Positions 1 through 13,000 of a stretch of DNA of 64,000 nt are shown in pieces. Within the stretch, counting starts at the first letter, position 1. Every line of letters starts with the position of its first letter. The notes below the pieces were generated by a model. It was not told the DNA's origin, searched no databases, and saw only the letters and a program-made list of their open reading frames with translations. The position numbers and the translations under genes are program-made. Origin of the DNA: Diospyros lotus (taxonomy: Eukaryota > Streptophyta > Magnoliopsida > Ericales > Ebenaceae); the NCBI RefSeq assembly GCF_014633365.1, contig NC_068338.1:52029716-52093715 (forward strand). The letters run 5' to 3'.

Positions 1-4
1 TTAC

Positions 5-3000
5 CTTTTCCCTGTATGGCACAAAGAAGTAACCATCTAGGTGATGCAGGTAGCCACCACATCCCAATTCCCATGATTAGTGCTAAGGGGGGTACTAGCC
101 ACATACATGTAGCGCCAACCAGAAACTGTGTCAACTAGAAGACTGCCAACTGTGTAACCTACCTGCAAGAGATTCCAGGCATTCAGATTTCTGTAGCCTT
201 TGCTTCATAGCCATTCTAACTCAGGGAAGGCTTAAACATGGCTTGCAATACTTACAACCATCCCAAGAACTATAAAGAATTCTTTGAGAGAAATTAGTCG
301 ACCTCGTATCTGACTTGGAGCTGTCTCAGCAATGTAAATTGGAGCAGCATGCATTGCCTACATAAGCACAGTGAGGACTCTGAGAATTTAAGAAAAACAA
401 GAACCAGCAGTCTTTAAATGCATCAGCAGTTCTATCCATCCTTTTTTAAACAGATATAGAGACGAGTATCCATGTATTTCTACCTTTGGACTTAGTCAGC
501 AGGTCTAGTATTAGTTCCTGCTTTGGTTTTTGTGGAAGAACAGTCCATTTTAATCAAATCGAAGGACAGAAAAAATTGATGAGATAAAATGTACTAGTAC
601 AACAACTTTGTATATGGAAAACCTAATATGTTTTGAGTGATTACTTGCATCCATCATCCGCATTCACACTTGAGTTAATGCGTGTGGCTAGTGTGGTGAC
701 TGTCAGCTGTATATACATGCATGCAAGATACAATGCTGAAGCCACAATGGCCATCTATGTACAAGAGCAATGTAAACAAACTATGGAAGACGCAGACCTT
801 GGTGAAGACACAGTAAGAAAATGGTAGTAATGTACATTACCAGTCCAATTCCTATACCAAACACAAAGCGTCCAATAACCATAACAACAAAGTCTGGCGC
901 CACTGCGGTAACCAAAGCTCCAACAAGATACAATGCTGAAGCCACAATCAACTCTCTTCTTCTTCCTGAAATTCCAATTCAAGAATCAAACATTTAACTA
1001 TAGAAACATAATTCTGAATATAAACTTTTAACCAAAATAACTAACCTAGAAAATCAGCAACATTAAAGGCCAAGATAGAGCCAATCAAAGCCCCATACAG
1101 TGAGCCACTAGTCTGAAAAGAGAAGAAGCAAGAAAAAAAAATTGAAGTTCCCATATATAAGATATTCTTTTTCAGTGATCAGTTGTTAAGCATAACTCCA
1201 AGTAAAAAAGTCAGGAAAAACAAAGCTTCCACTAATGAGATTCAAGTTTAACAAGCAAGAAAGAGTTGCAAACTTACTATGAGACCAAGTTCCACCGAGG
1301 ACAAATCATACCATGTAATCCCGCTTAATGTGGCTGACTGCAAAAACAAAGAGGAAATCTTGATGTTTAAAGCTGTCCTGCATGATATTGTTTTCATCAC
1401 CCCCTCTCTAACAGTTTAACTTCAGAGAAGTTAATTGTTTGACATGGTACTGGAGTAAGTAAAGTACTGAGCTTGAATTTCAACACCTGCTTGAAAATTA
1501 TTTGCAATCCATTGCTACTGATGAAAGGATCGGGTCAGATATGCCATTGAGGCTTATGATATAGATATCATTGTCACATCATAATATGATTTAAGCTTTT
1601 ATAGACACTGGTCCTTTCAAAATTTCTAGCTACATAAGATGATTGGACATGTTTGAGGTGCAAAGTCCAGACAAAAAGCCTGGGCCAAGCTGGATATCTG
1701 TTGTCTTTTGAACAGAACTAAAAGATCATCATTTACATGAAAAAGTTCTTGCAATCTGTTAAAAAGGCGGGCTCATCCAATTTATTTGGCCTCTCAGAAT
1801 GGACTTGATAATCAACCAGGAAAACAGCAGACTTCAGGCTTTTTTTAATGATCCAAACAAGATAAAAATAATAGTTTTTACAGACGAGTAAAACATGTAA
1901 TCAGATCCACTTAATTATGTAGTTTCATGCATAAAATTGCTTAAAGCATAACGGGACTTTGACCATTTTCTTTGCCCATTTCTTATATAATACCCACAAG
2001 TTAGAGAGGACAGAAACATATATTTTAAAGAATATTCTTTTGTCTTTTTACTAGTCTTGCTTTCTAGGAGTCAGGGGGAAAAGGAAATATTTATTTATGG
2101 AAGGGTTCCAGAAACACAAAGTTGGGAAGGCTCAACAAGAAACTGCAGTTTTAGAATGCAGGAAAACAGTTACCCAAAAAAAAATAGATGCATGCAATCT
2201 GAATAATCATTGACTGAATCTGTCGAGGCCAAGACACCAAGCATGTGAGGAGATGACAGTGAGAAAAGGCAGGCAGTCACACCAAAACTATACAGAATTT
2301 AATAAAAACAAACTAGTAACAAAGTAAATTGACAAATGCAACATGTATAGGCACAGATCTCTCAGTGCAATAATTAAATCACTCAACTAGAAAAAATGTC
2401 CTGGCTATTTGGGCCAGCTATACAAATCTTTTCATGTCCTTTTATAAGAAGGGCTTCAACATAAGCATACCTCTACGGAAATTGTAGCACATGATGTGGA
2501 ACCAATATCATACCCATATAGTAATCCTCCAAGAGCTGGGAATAGAAATCTGAAATTATTGAGTTACCAATCACATCAAGAACCAAAGAAAGTAGATGCT
2601 GGCTTATTTGTCAATGGTCGATGAATAAAGAACTATGCAGCCAGATTGGAAGTGAACTCATTTTGCATTTATTTTGGATAACAGACAAAAGCAGTCGTGT
2701 TTAAATTTTAGTGTGTGCTCCTAAACAGAAAATGTTTCTTATGTATATAAATTGAAATGGATAAACCATTAAACAATAATCCAAGTCAAGAAGAGCAAAA
2801 ATGACAGTATGATGAACAATTGTTGGACTGATTTAAAAGCATATTTTGAAAGTCTTTTGTAAGCTGTAAACATGTCTTTTGAGGTTTAGAATACGGCATG
2901 GCAGTATGATAAACAATTGTTGGACTGATTTACTAGTTTATCGGCTGATCTGTGATGATGTACTGAGGTTATATCTAGGATTTTACGGATTATTTTGGAT

Positions 3001-4500
3001 TAAATTGAGCGTGGATGTGAAGGATTTACTGTTAAGAAAAATACTGAATTAGATTGAATTTTTAGCTGAAGGAAACCCGAGGTTTCCAGTTGAAAACAGG
3101 CTGGTCGCTCAGCAACTAGCTGATGCAGCAATTTAGCCACAGTGGCTGTCCAGCTGAATCTGCCCTGCTTCAGTACCTCAATTTCTGACTTAGGAGTGTG
3201 TTACAGTCATAATTAGAACATGAGTAAGGAAGTATTTTACTGGCATAATTTCAGGCCCCTTTAACATATCTGCATTGTAACTTAGGAGTGTGCTATGGTC
3301 ATCATTACAAATAGAACATGAGTTGGGAAGTATTTCATCAGCATAATTTTCCGATATAGGGGCTGCAAGTCATGGTTAAGACACTTTTCATCGGGAGTGG
3401 CACTTGCTAAGCATGTTTGAGGCAATGAAACCAACCCAAAAATAATCAAAAGGGGGCCTAGCTACACTAGAAAATATGTAGTCAAATCTTAGTAAATTAG
3501 TTAAGGCTGCCTAAGCATTTAGGGTTTGGATATTTGTGCTGCAGTGGCCTAAACATGGCTCAAAATGCTTGTGTTTTTGCTGGGAAGTTTTGGTAAGAAA
3601 TGAGGCCATGAGAGTTGGATTCGTTTCAACTCAAAACGCTAACAAAAGGCTCTAAAGTAAAGTCCAAGGGCAACTAAAACAACAAAAACAGTAGCCAGGG
3701 GACTGCAGGTGGCAGCCACCCTTGCTAATCAACCTCTGAAACAGAAACTGATTTGTTGCTAATTCATAACCTTTAGGTCGAACCTCAAACCTAGCTACCT
3801 TTAGACCTAAATTAGATTGGGATATGCAGTGGAAAAAGTGTCAAGGAGTTGCCAAATTGGGCATCAAATAGGCAGGGATTTCTGTAGCCACAAGGGGGCT
3901 GAGGCAGGGTTTACCTAGGTCCTGTTTTGGGTCCTTGCCTTACAGGGTGGGTATCAGAGTCAGATAAAAGAATAAATAAAAAACCCCAGGACCTGGTCCT
4001 GGAAATTCCTCTCCTGTGCTTAATGTAACTCATAACCCATTTCAATTCAATTCACAATGCAAGACCTCTTTCAAGTGCACCTAGTACACAAAACCAAAAA
4101 TCAAGTCAATGTGTAATCGGACATGTCTCCACAGAACACAATTAATTAGCCAAAATCCAATATTTATGCAAAAACCGTAAGTGTCCCTACAGATATAAGT
4201 AGATGAATACTTACGGGAGGATAGCAGCAAGAACAGAGTAATCTTCGTGGTGCGTCTCTCCGTTAATAAGAGGCTCTTGGGCACTGTCGATCTCACCCGA
4301 TGACCTGCCACCCTAATCAGCATCACCAACAAAAGTAATAACAATCAAAATCACCCACTCTTTCATTTATTTTATTTCTTTCTGTTTGAACGGAAACAGA
4401 CAGACAATTACGCGAACACAAACAGGGCGTCAGAGCAAGTCAATGAAGTAACCTTTCCGAGGGATGTGAGTTGCTCCGGATCGGATGAAGCCGAGGCCAT
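5..4500 (-). CDS. D-xylose-proton symporter-like / vacuolar glucose transporter (MFS sugar porter), 3' part outside window, apparent frameshift
   Basis: Exons (minus strand): 4453-4500, 4215-4312, 2471-2549, 1278-1337, 1046-1112, 841-965, 256-357, 5-162; the last ends at a GTAA donor at the window edge. About 245 residues are visible, roughly half of a 12-helix sugar porter of about 500. Seen: an acidic N-terminus, the helix-1 stretch GGLLYGYDIGS, the loop motif GRRRE (residues 118-122), AETAPSQIRG (169-178) and PASPRWLL (231-238). Members move hexose or pentose with protons, probably across the tonoplast; the N-terminus and exon 7-8 wording are closest to Arabidopsis XYL-symporter-like 2 (At5g17010) and its duplicate VGT1, from memory. 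The start ATG (4498-4500) gives the family N-terminus. Exon 8 has one base too many: a six-G run at 87-92 must be five for the frame to read through STPLALIMGIG. It may be a sequence error, a null allele or a pseudogene. Confidence 0.9.
724..948. repeat. 25-bp exact direct repeat, copy of part of transporter exon 6 inside intron 6
   Basis: An identical 25-base stretch lies at 724-748 and at 924-948, exactly 200 bases apart. The second copy is inside exon 6 of the transporter and codes for IVASALYL; the first lies in the intron just after that exon. Flanking bases do not match, so only a short piece was copied. Confidence 0.8.
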
Positions 4501-5164
4501 TTCTGATTCTGAGAAACGCGAGAAGCAAGGTCCAATTCGGAAGCAAATGAGAGAGAGGGGAGAGTCCGTGTTTTTTGGAAAAAGGGGAAGCCACTGGAAG
4601 GTCGAGGGGGGTTGGTCGGAGAGTTGGATTCACGTGGATGGGGGTTGGGCTTTAGAGAGAGATGGGAAAGGAATCGAAGGATAGTGACATTACCGTGATT
4701 CTGTGAAGCTGGAACTAGCGGCCGTTGATGCAGCTACGTTGGACTGTTAGACATTACGAGAGACAGACAAATTAACAAGAAAATGATCATTGGCTGAAGG
4801 TTAAGGTTGAAGGAGACCCTGGGAACAGACGGATTTGATCATTGGGAAGGCTAAGGTTGAAGGAGACCCCGGGAACAGACGGATATGAGTGTAATTAAAA
4901 TTTTGTACAACAAAAAAAAATAAAAATATAGAGATAAAAAAAATAAATGTGAGCTGAAAAAATTAAAAAACTTCACGAATCAATTCATTCGAAAGTAAAA
5001 AACTTTGAGATTGGTGGAGAATACAAACATGAAGATAAGAAAAAGGAAATAATATTAATACTAGTAGTAGAGAGAGACTCAAGTTGTTGCACGTGAATCC
5101 AACGATAAGAGGCAAGACGTGCCCGTTGTGTCGCCATACATACTGCCCCCCACCCCAAATTAAA
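4501..5164. other. Transporter 5' leader/promoter region, with a 50-bp tandem duplication
   Basis: No gene is seen. Bases 4783-4884 hold two adjacent copies of a 50-base unit (shared core AAGGTTGAAGGAGACCC), differing at a few positions. The rest is AT-rich. The transporter reads leftward from 4500, so this stretch should contain its leader and promoter; no clear TATA box could be fixed. Confidence 0.6.
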
Positions 5165-8100
5165 TGTTAGTCTATTTTATACGATGAATGCTAGTCGGAC
5201 ATTCTCAACGTCACCCACAAGTAAATTACTAATTTATTCATAGTGTGCAATTACAAAAATGACATCAGCCAAATTTCCTCTCTTTCTTTCACACTAGAGG
5301 CTCGCGCAAGCCTTCCTCTCAATCTCTCACTCTTTTCTCTCTCTCATGCGACCTTCTCTCTCTATCTGTCATTTCAATCATGTGACCCTTCATCTTGTTC
5401 TGATAGTCAAGCTCATCGTCTTCCGCCTGTGCGACCGAGCCTCTGAAGTTTGGTTGTCTCTCTCCCAATCTCCCGCCTATGCGACTTCATCTCCGGCGTC
5501 CTTTAGGCTCACCCCAACCCTCTCTGTCTATCTCTCTCATTCGTCGCATGTCTCCATTAACTCCGATCTATAAGGAGGTAAGTCTTTTAAACATATTCAG
5601 AATAATTTTCAGCACACATCCATCATATATATATAGAGAGGGATAGATGCAAGAGTGGTGCGGTAGGCGATGAGGATGGGTGCGTTTGACAGTATGAGAG
5701 ACGAAGAAGAGAGAGGAGAGAACTACTAAAATGATGTAGGGTTCTCCCACCCCTTTAATTTTTTATATTTTTAATTATTATAACATATATCAGGCGGTTC
5801 AATTTAAAACCGAACCGCTTACTGTCCAAATCGCGTGGTGCGCGATTTGGACAACCTTCAAACCGTTTTCGACCGCCCAAAAAAAAAAAATCGATCGGTT
5901 CGGTCCAGTCAATTTCCGCGGTGCACCAGACCACGAGGCACGAGCGATGAAGAGGTGCAACGACACCCGTTGTTGGTCACACCAATCCACACACGAGTGA
6001 CGAAGAGTTGCTGCGACGAGCCATCCCTCATCGTCGGCCGCACGAGCGATGGAGAATTGCGACGACCCATCCCCTACCATCCACGAACGATAACCCATCC
6101 CCTGTCGCTGGCCGCACCAATGACGACTCAGATCTATTTCCCCCCTTATCCTAGATCAACAGATCCAACGATACCAGCTTTATTTCTGACAAGATTTCTC
6201 TTCCATTTGCACTTCCATTCCTGAATGTTTTGTTAATAAGATGGTTCGTTCGGTGCGAAAGTTTGAGATCTTTGGTGGACATTGTCTGATCAAGATATTT
6301 GAATTTTGATTTATCTGTATGTTGATTGGGGTTATTGGGATTTATCTGCAAACCATGGAAACCACACCAAATCAAATAAATTGGTTTAACTATATGTGTA
6401 AATTGGTTTAACTATATGTGAAAACTGCATGTGCGGTTCGACACAATAAATTAGCCAAAAACTGGCCAAACCAAACATTGCACACCCCTACCAAAAACCA
6501 TCGACCACGGTGGCCAATGATTGCTAGTAGTGCATTTTTTCCTTGTGGTCGAAAATTAAAAATTATATCTACGAAAATCCAATTGTTAAATTTGACCCAC
6601 TTTTGTATATGTTAATCCCTTTGACTTGGTGTTTCTAATGAAATATTCTAATCATGGGAATCTTCAGCCAGAAGTGGTCGTAGGCGACCACTGGTGGCGG
6701 TGAGTTGTTTTGGGCTATTTTTGCATGTAAATATATATTTGTATATTTTTCTTTTTTGTACTTTAGTAATTATTGTTTGCTTATGTTGTTTTTTTAATGG
6801 TGATGATGAAGATGATTTTGTTGTTGAAATGGAAATTAAATAATGTGATTTGTTTTTAGATGTAAAAAATCATGATTTATTTTTATATTGTGTTGTGTGT
6901 GCATGCATATATTGAGAATGGAGTTTGGGTCTCGTTGGTGAATGGGACAGAGAATCAGGTTTATGTGTCAGAGCTAGCAAATAGAATTCATTCATTGGCG
7001 ATGCTGAGGAAGATAGATTACAAAATGGTGTTAAAAAAGAGCGATGATTTGTTGTATATTTTTTTGTCTTGATTTTTTTAAAAACAAAATTTTAATGTCT
7101 CATTTGATAATTTTAGATTGTTCAGTTTCATTTATTTATTTAAATATATTAAAAATAAATTAAATATGATTAACAATAACTATTTACCATTCAATTCTTA
7201 GATAAACTTAATAATTTCACTTCAAAGATTCACAAAACAAATATAAACCAATTCAATTTATTAACACTCAAAATTCAATCAATTATTTAATTTTAACTTT
7301 CACAACATTCAAAAAATCACAAATTCAATATTCAACTTCAACATTTCCAATACAAACTTATAATTAAATATCACATTAAATATCAACATTCACAACATGA
7401 ACAAAAATAATTACAAAATAATATTTAAACACTAATTTGCGCAACCTTATAAGCCTAATTCTCCATTTCCTTTGTGAGGCCCCAAACTCCTAATTCTTCT
7501 TTGCGAATGAGACCTAAACTTTTTCTCATATGAATACACGCAATAAAAAAATAAAATAAATTTGTTAATTTTCAAATCAACAACCAAATCATCATCACCT
7601 CCATCAAAAAAACATAAGCAAACCAAAAAATAATAATGTAGAAGAAAGATACAAATATATGTATATGTATGTACATGCAAAAAACCCAAACTAGCCAAAA
7701 TCGTCGCCACCAACAGTCACCGACGACCACTGCCAGTCGGAGATTCCTCCAATCAGAGCCTACCGTTAGAAACACCAAGTTAAGAAAGTTAAAATACACA
7801 AAAGTGGACCAGATTTAACGTTTGAATTTTTTTATATTTAATTTTTAATTTTCGGCCACAACTTAAAAATGCACTGTCAGCCGTCACCAGCCACCGTGGG
7901 TGGTGGTTTCCAAAGATTAGAGGCAATCACCCAACACTCTTATCCCCATCGACCAACATATTCAAAAACCGACAAGATCCAACAGACGAATCTCTCTAAG
8001 TCTAAACTTAAACTTTCGACCAAACCTAACACCCATGTAAATGCACTGTCAATCGCCACCTACCACTGTGGCTAGTGGTTTTCGAATATCTGAGACAACC

Positions 8101-8470
8101 ACCCAACACCCCTATCTTCATTGACCAACATACCAAAAAACCAACAAGATCAAACGATTGAATTTCCATAAATTTAAGCTTAAACGTTCGGCCAAATCCA
8201 ACACTTGTGTATGTACATTTGCTGAAAATCATTGCTGATAAAACTAAAGACTTACCTCCCTTATAGATCAGGGTCGGAACAAGCCGAATAGGAGAGTGAA
8301 TGAAAAAGAGAAGGTCGGACTGAAATGAAGAGTCGCGCATGCGTGAGAGAAAGAGAGAGGGGGTGTGAGAAAAAGAGATTTGAACTTTACAAAAATTATG
8401 CTACCTTTATTCTTGGGTGGTGTTGAGGTTGACCAAATACCATTATTCATTTTATACTTATGTCTCATGA
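5165..8470. mobile_element. Non-autonomous DNA transposon with long inverted repeats (Mutator/foldback type), ends approximate
   Basis: The left part (about 5165-6860) and the reverse complement of the right part (about 7540-8470) run in parallel. Matching landmarks: GATCTATAAGGAGGTAAGTC-like at 5562-5583 against 8247-8271; a GTGGTCGAAAATTAAAAATT-like block at 6545-6564 against 7840-7858; CTTGGTGTTTCTAA at 6625-6638 against 7767-7780; and a GTGGTCGTAGGCGACCACTG-like block at 6675-6694 against 7718-7738. The left arm is longer, with extra sequence around 5590-6230 including a palindrome at 5823-5852. The central 0.7 kb has one short open frame (6872-7072) that I do not recognise, and no transposase is visible. 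Long arms point to a Mutator-like or foldback element; a target duplication was not found, so the ends are uncertain. Confidence 0.65.
7869..8213. repeat. Two tandem 172-bp degenerate units within the right inverted arm
   Basis: Units start at 7869 and 8041, both with ATGCACTGTCA, followed by a CCACC...GTGG block, a CACCCAACAC block and an AACAAGATC/GACAAGATC block. They are diverged copies side by side. This partly explains why the right arm does not match the left arm one to one. Confidence 0.7.
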
Positions 8471-10033
8471 GTACAAACCTATTAAAATATTAAAAAATTT
8501 AAAATGATTTTGTAAACTGGAAAGGTATAATTTTTCTCCAATTAATAAAGTTCTGAACAAATGCAAATAAAATAACCAACTCTAGTATTTAGAAGTGAAT
8601 TTAGAAATTTATATAAAGGGAGGCTAAAATTTTTTTAAGGTGTAAAACTGCATATCACAGATTTTGAGATGAGTTGTAATTTTTTTACTGAATTGTTATT
8701 AAAGATTATTTGTTTACATTAAAAAAATTTAATTTTAATAGTCAGTTGCCCTTGACATGCATCCACCAGTTAATATTCGAAAATTCTATGAAAAGAATAA
8801 ACATTATTTATATTATAAATATCCCAATTCTAATGCATCATGAAACATTAGGATAAATGTTATTTATAAAAATAATAATGTTAATTAACCTCAAAATATT
8901 AAGATAAATATTATGTGAAAGAATCTTAATTTGAACCCATTTCATTTCAGACCTTAAAATATTAAAATAAATATTATCTAAAAGAATCATAATTTTAACC
9001 TACTTAAATTTTTTTTTTATTCCTTTATAAATATACAAACCTCATTTCAAATAAAGTACATCTCTTATATTGATTTTAATATTACCTTTAAATCTTGAGT
9101 ATCTAAATTAAACATTTGAGTATTTGAGTAAAAACTTCCATGCACTTTCTAATCGTTATTTTTCTTGCATATTTCAACCGACTTAATAACAACATTTCTA
9201 AATAATAAATATATTATTGTGTTCAAATAACAACAATATTGATATTTATATATTTATATTAATATAATATAAAATATAAAAAATTAATATAAAATATCTT
9301 CATAAATGTCAAATTTGAGTATCATATGTAAACTCGGTGGTTTAAGTAAATTTAACTTGGTGTTGGTTGACTATTTAAACAAAATCAAAACTTTACTAAG
9401 TTTGAAAGAAAGGAGAAAAAAAGAAAAAGAAAAAATTGAACCAAACTAAGCCGATTATATTGACGCAATAGTAACAAAACAGATACCGTCCCGATGCTTC
9501 CAGATTAAGAAATGCACTGAGTTTCATATACCCTACAATTGCACTGCTCCATTTAAGGGCTAAATATGTTGTATCAGGAGGCAGTCCATATGAAATAAGC
9601 TAGCATCAGAAACCGAAGCTGGAGGGAGCTTAAATCAACAAGAAAACACATCACCACCATGCCAACTAGACACTAGTTATTTACAAGAGAAGACCATCTC
9701 CATCTAGAAAAGTGATCCATATCCCTGAAATTTGCCCAGCAGTGGTTGGTACCCTAATAGTCTTGGGAAGATGGATTCTGTGCTAAAGAGATAATCAACC
9801 TTGCAACCTCAGAAAGATGTCACATGTAAAAATGTTAGCATTAAAAAGACAAAGCATGGGTGAAGCATTAGCAACCGTGTTTGGCGAATAAAAAGGAATA
9901 CACTACTTCAGTTTTCTCCAAATGAACAGTTTCACACAACCAGCTTAAAGTACAGAACATTTGTTATTCAAAAGCAGGAACCAAATATCTGAAGAATTCC
10001 CCAGTTTCTTGCTGCCTTGGGAAGAGTGAAAAT
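8471..10033. other. AT-rich intergenic spacer and NDUFA12 3' flank
   Basis: Very AT-rich to about 9470 with no supportable gene. From about 9480 to 10033 base composition becomes more even; this lies downstream of the NDUFA12 stop codon on the minus strand and probably includes its 3' untranslated region. No open frame here resembles a known protein. Confidence 0.5.
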
Positions 10034-13000
10034 TTAGGCCTTGGTGGGCTCCCAGGATCGGTACCTGGTCCAATCTCTCTGCCCAGGATTGAGGGTGTGT
10101 CCCTTAGAATGATAGATGTATTCTTCACCCTCTCCAGATAAATTCTCTTTGTGCTCAACGCCATATCTTTTCGGTTTCAGCATCAGAAGCTGCAAGAAAT
10201 GCCTTCCATTGTTGTAAAACCAGGGATTTTGTATTACCTAATGTTGTCAGTTAAAAAGCAATTAGATCAGGGACAAGAGGGGCAGACCTCATCTCCAGTG
10301 TGATCGGTCACGAAGTGAAGCCAACCATGCCATTCTGGTGGCACCTGTGAAGCATTATAGCGGCTCTTTGATGCATATTCCACCCACCTATGCCTCCCTA
10401 TATGGTACCATGTCCATAAAAGTACAAGTTTCATTCAGTTCAAGCCTTTTAAATTGGCATTAGCAAATAATTCTCTCATTCACACTTGCAGAAACAGGAG
10501 AGTACAAATTGCAACACCGTTGTGTATTATGGTCAGGGTCTCGGCCAACTGAAATATTATAAGATCTATCCCTAGGAATTTAAGTAAACACACACATGCA
10601 TGTGAGAGAGAGAGAACAGAGGTTGGAGAAGTTTAAACAAGACTCTTTCATATTCCTAGCTTACTACAGAAATCAAAACCAAGAAATTGAGAGCTCATGC
10701 TGTTGGGTGAGATAAATACACCAATGGTGACAGCAATTAATGTAATAATGGAATGAATAATATTGGCCAATCCATGCATGAGAGAATAATAATACAAAAT
10801 GAATGTATGACCAAGCAATTTTTGAAGTCATTTTCAACTAATAAATCAAAATATAAGGAAATTTTAGCATTTCCAAAAACCCCCAGATGAGATCACTTGG
10901 CTGGTTTGTGCATAACAAGGCTTATCAGATTAACACATCAAGAGAAAGAGCAGGAGATTACTTGGTCAGTGTCCTTCAAATCCAAAACATCAGTCAAACA
11001 TAAAAAGGCTATAAATTAAAAATATGCCAAATAAGAATATTCATTTGACAAAGTACACAATGAAAACAATGTGTAAATATTATTGACAAAGTACACAATG
11101 AAAACAGTCCTTCAAATCCATCTTGATTGATGGAAAAATTCCAAATATTTATCGGTGCTACAAGATATTTATAGTTTTTAGTTCTCTGATCCGCATTTTG
11201 GTACACAAAGTCATCATAGTAGCAAATGCAACTACAATAGCTAATCAAGTAGTGGGAATAAGTAAAACTGACCATATTGAGTATCTCCGAGTTTTTCATA
11301 ATATTTGTTACCAAATTTGTCAATCCCCACGACTGTTGCACCTATGTTGTGAATCTTGGTTTGCCTGAATCAAACAGCAAGAAGTTACAGGTAATTAATC
11401 AACAACTGATGTTTAAGCAATAGTTTGAACACTAAAAACGAAAAAAATAAATTTATTTGCTTGAAGACGGCAACAAAACATCCACTTGGTCTTCATGTTA
11501 GGAAAAGAAAGAGAAAATCAGAAAGAGAGAGAATACATGCGGTTTTTTTTCCCTCTTTTGAAAGGAGGATACCAATAAAGAAAGCCAATATAAAGAGGGC
11601 AACCCATAATAAAAGAAGGAAAGAGAACAAGAAGCCCACAAATCAACAAACATGTAAAACCCATCCAAAAATTGCACAAAATTATTCTCCCTAAACCAAA
11701 CAAATAAGAAATGAAATGCCATGAGAAAGAGCATAATTAGCACAGCCAAGTGTCAATAATTTTGAAATAACAAGCAATTGAACCTAGCACTTTTCTTTTT
11801 TCTTTTATCTATCAAACAGTGGCAGCATTTTGTTTATTTAGTTCACGAGAATCACGACAATTTCAACACCAACCCACACAACTCCGTTTAAGTTGTTCTA
11901 AAGTAGCAAGATAGAGATCTTTGTTTTTCCATTGGCTCCATAGATCCCAGCCCAGCCATCTTTCTTTCTTACTTCAGATCAAAACTACACTCAAACTCCA
12001 GCCAAGTAACCTTTCTTTGAGTCCTCTTTGAGTCCCTAAAGCAAAGGCCTGGTTGGTTAAGAATTTAAATCCAAGCAAGCAAGAGACAACAAGCCTCAAA
12101 CTGTTTAACATTCAGATAAGTAATTTATGTCTCAATCAAGATTCTAGTGGTGAGAGATACCAATTCTTCATTTGAAAGTGTATGTCTTGTCTTTGGAATA
12201 ACTCACTGAACCATAGCAGTCCACATAGTTATAAACTCTAACTGCACTTGGGAACCTTTGTTTGCACATCATGGTATTTGAGGAAGTATTACATTTTCAT
12301 CAAAATGCTTCAATGATCAACAGACTGCAGCAGCCATGGACTTGCTGAATATATAGCTTGTATTCACCATTGCAGTAAACACTTGATTTTCAACATATGT
12401 AACTACAATAAATCACATATACAAATATAAAAAATGTTTTTTAAAATAAATAAATATGTTTAAAAAAAAACATAGAACATGGAGCATACACCTGGGCATA
12501 GAAAACAGAGGGCTTCATACTTACTGTGCTGAAAACATATAAGAGTGCAATTAAAATGATGACCAGAACACAACAGCAATCATCTTACTCGTTATATAGT
12601 TGATTTTATGGAATATGCTTCTTTACTACAAAGTTTCATCTGGTAAAACCCCAGCATGTATGAGAAGACAGTGTTACTTACAAAAGATTTCCGTCGAATA
12701 TGCAATTCCTGTAGAATGCAAACAAAAGATAAAATATTAGTGTCATCGTGGTCAATAATAGAAAACCCACCTCAAACAAAACAGATATGATTCATCACAC
12801 ATCAAATTTTTTCAATTAGATGTATCATTAGTCTCGTATACAAGGTTATAAAAACAATATTTTCAGAGAAAAAAATGAAAAACAAGTTCCCAGTGGTGAA
12901 CCAACAGCAGAAGGACCAGAAACCACACAAACTGCATTTGTTCTACAAGTGAGGCTCTCAAATAAATTCTAATGCTATAGGACATATATGACAGAAACTC

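Noticed and set aside
5799..6224. Opposed 99- and 129-codon open frames in the left transposon arm
   Set aside because: They lie in palindromic and repeat sequence, match no family I know, and have no splice or codon-use support.
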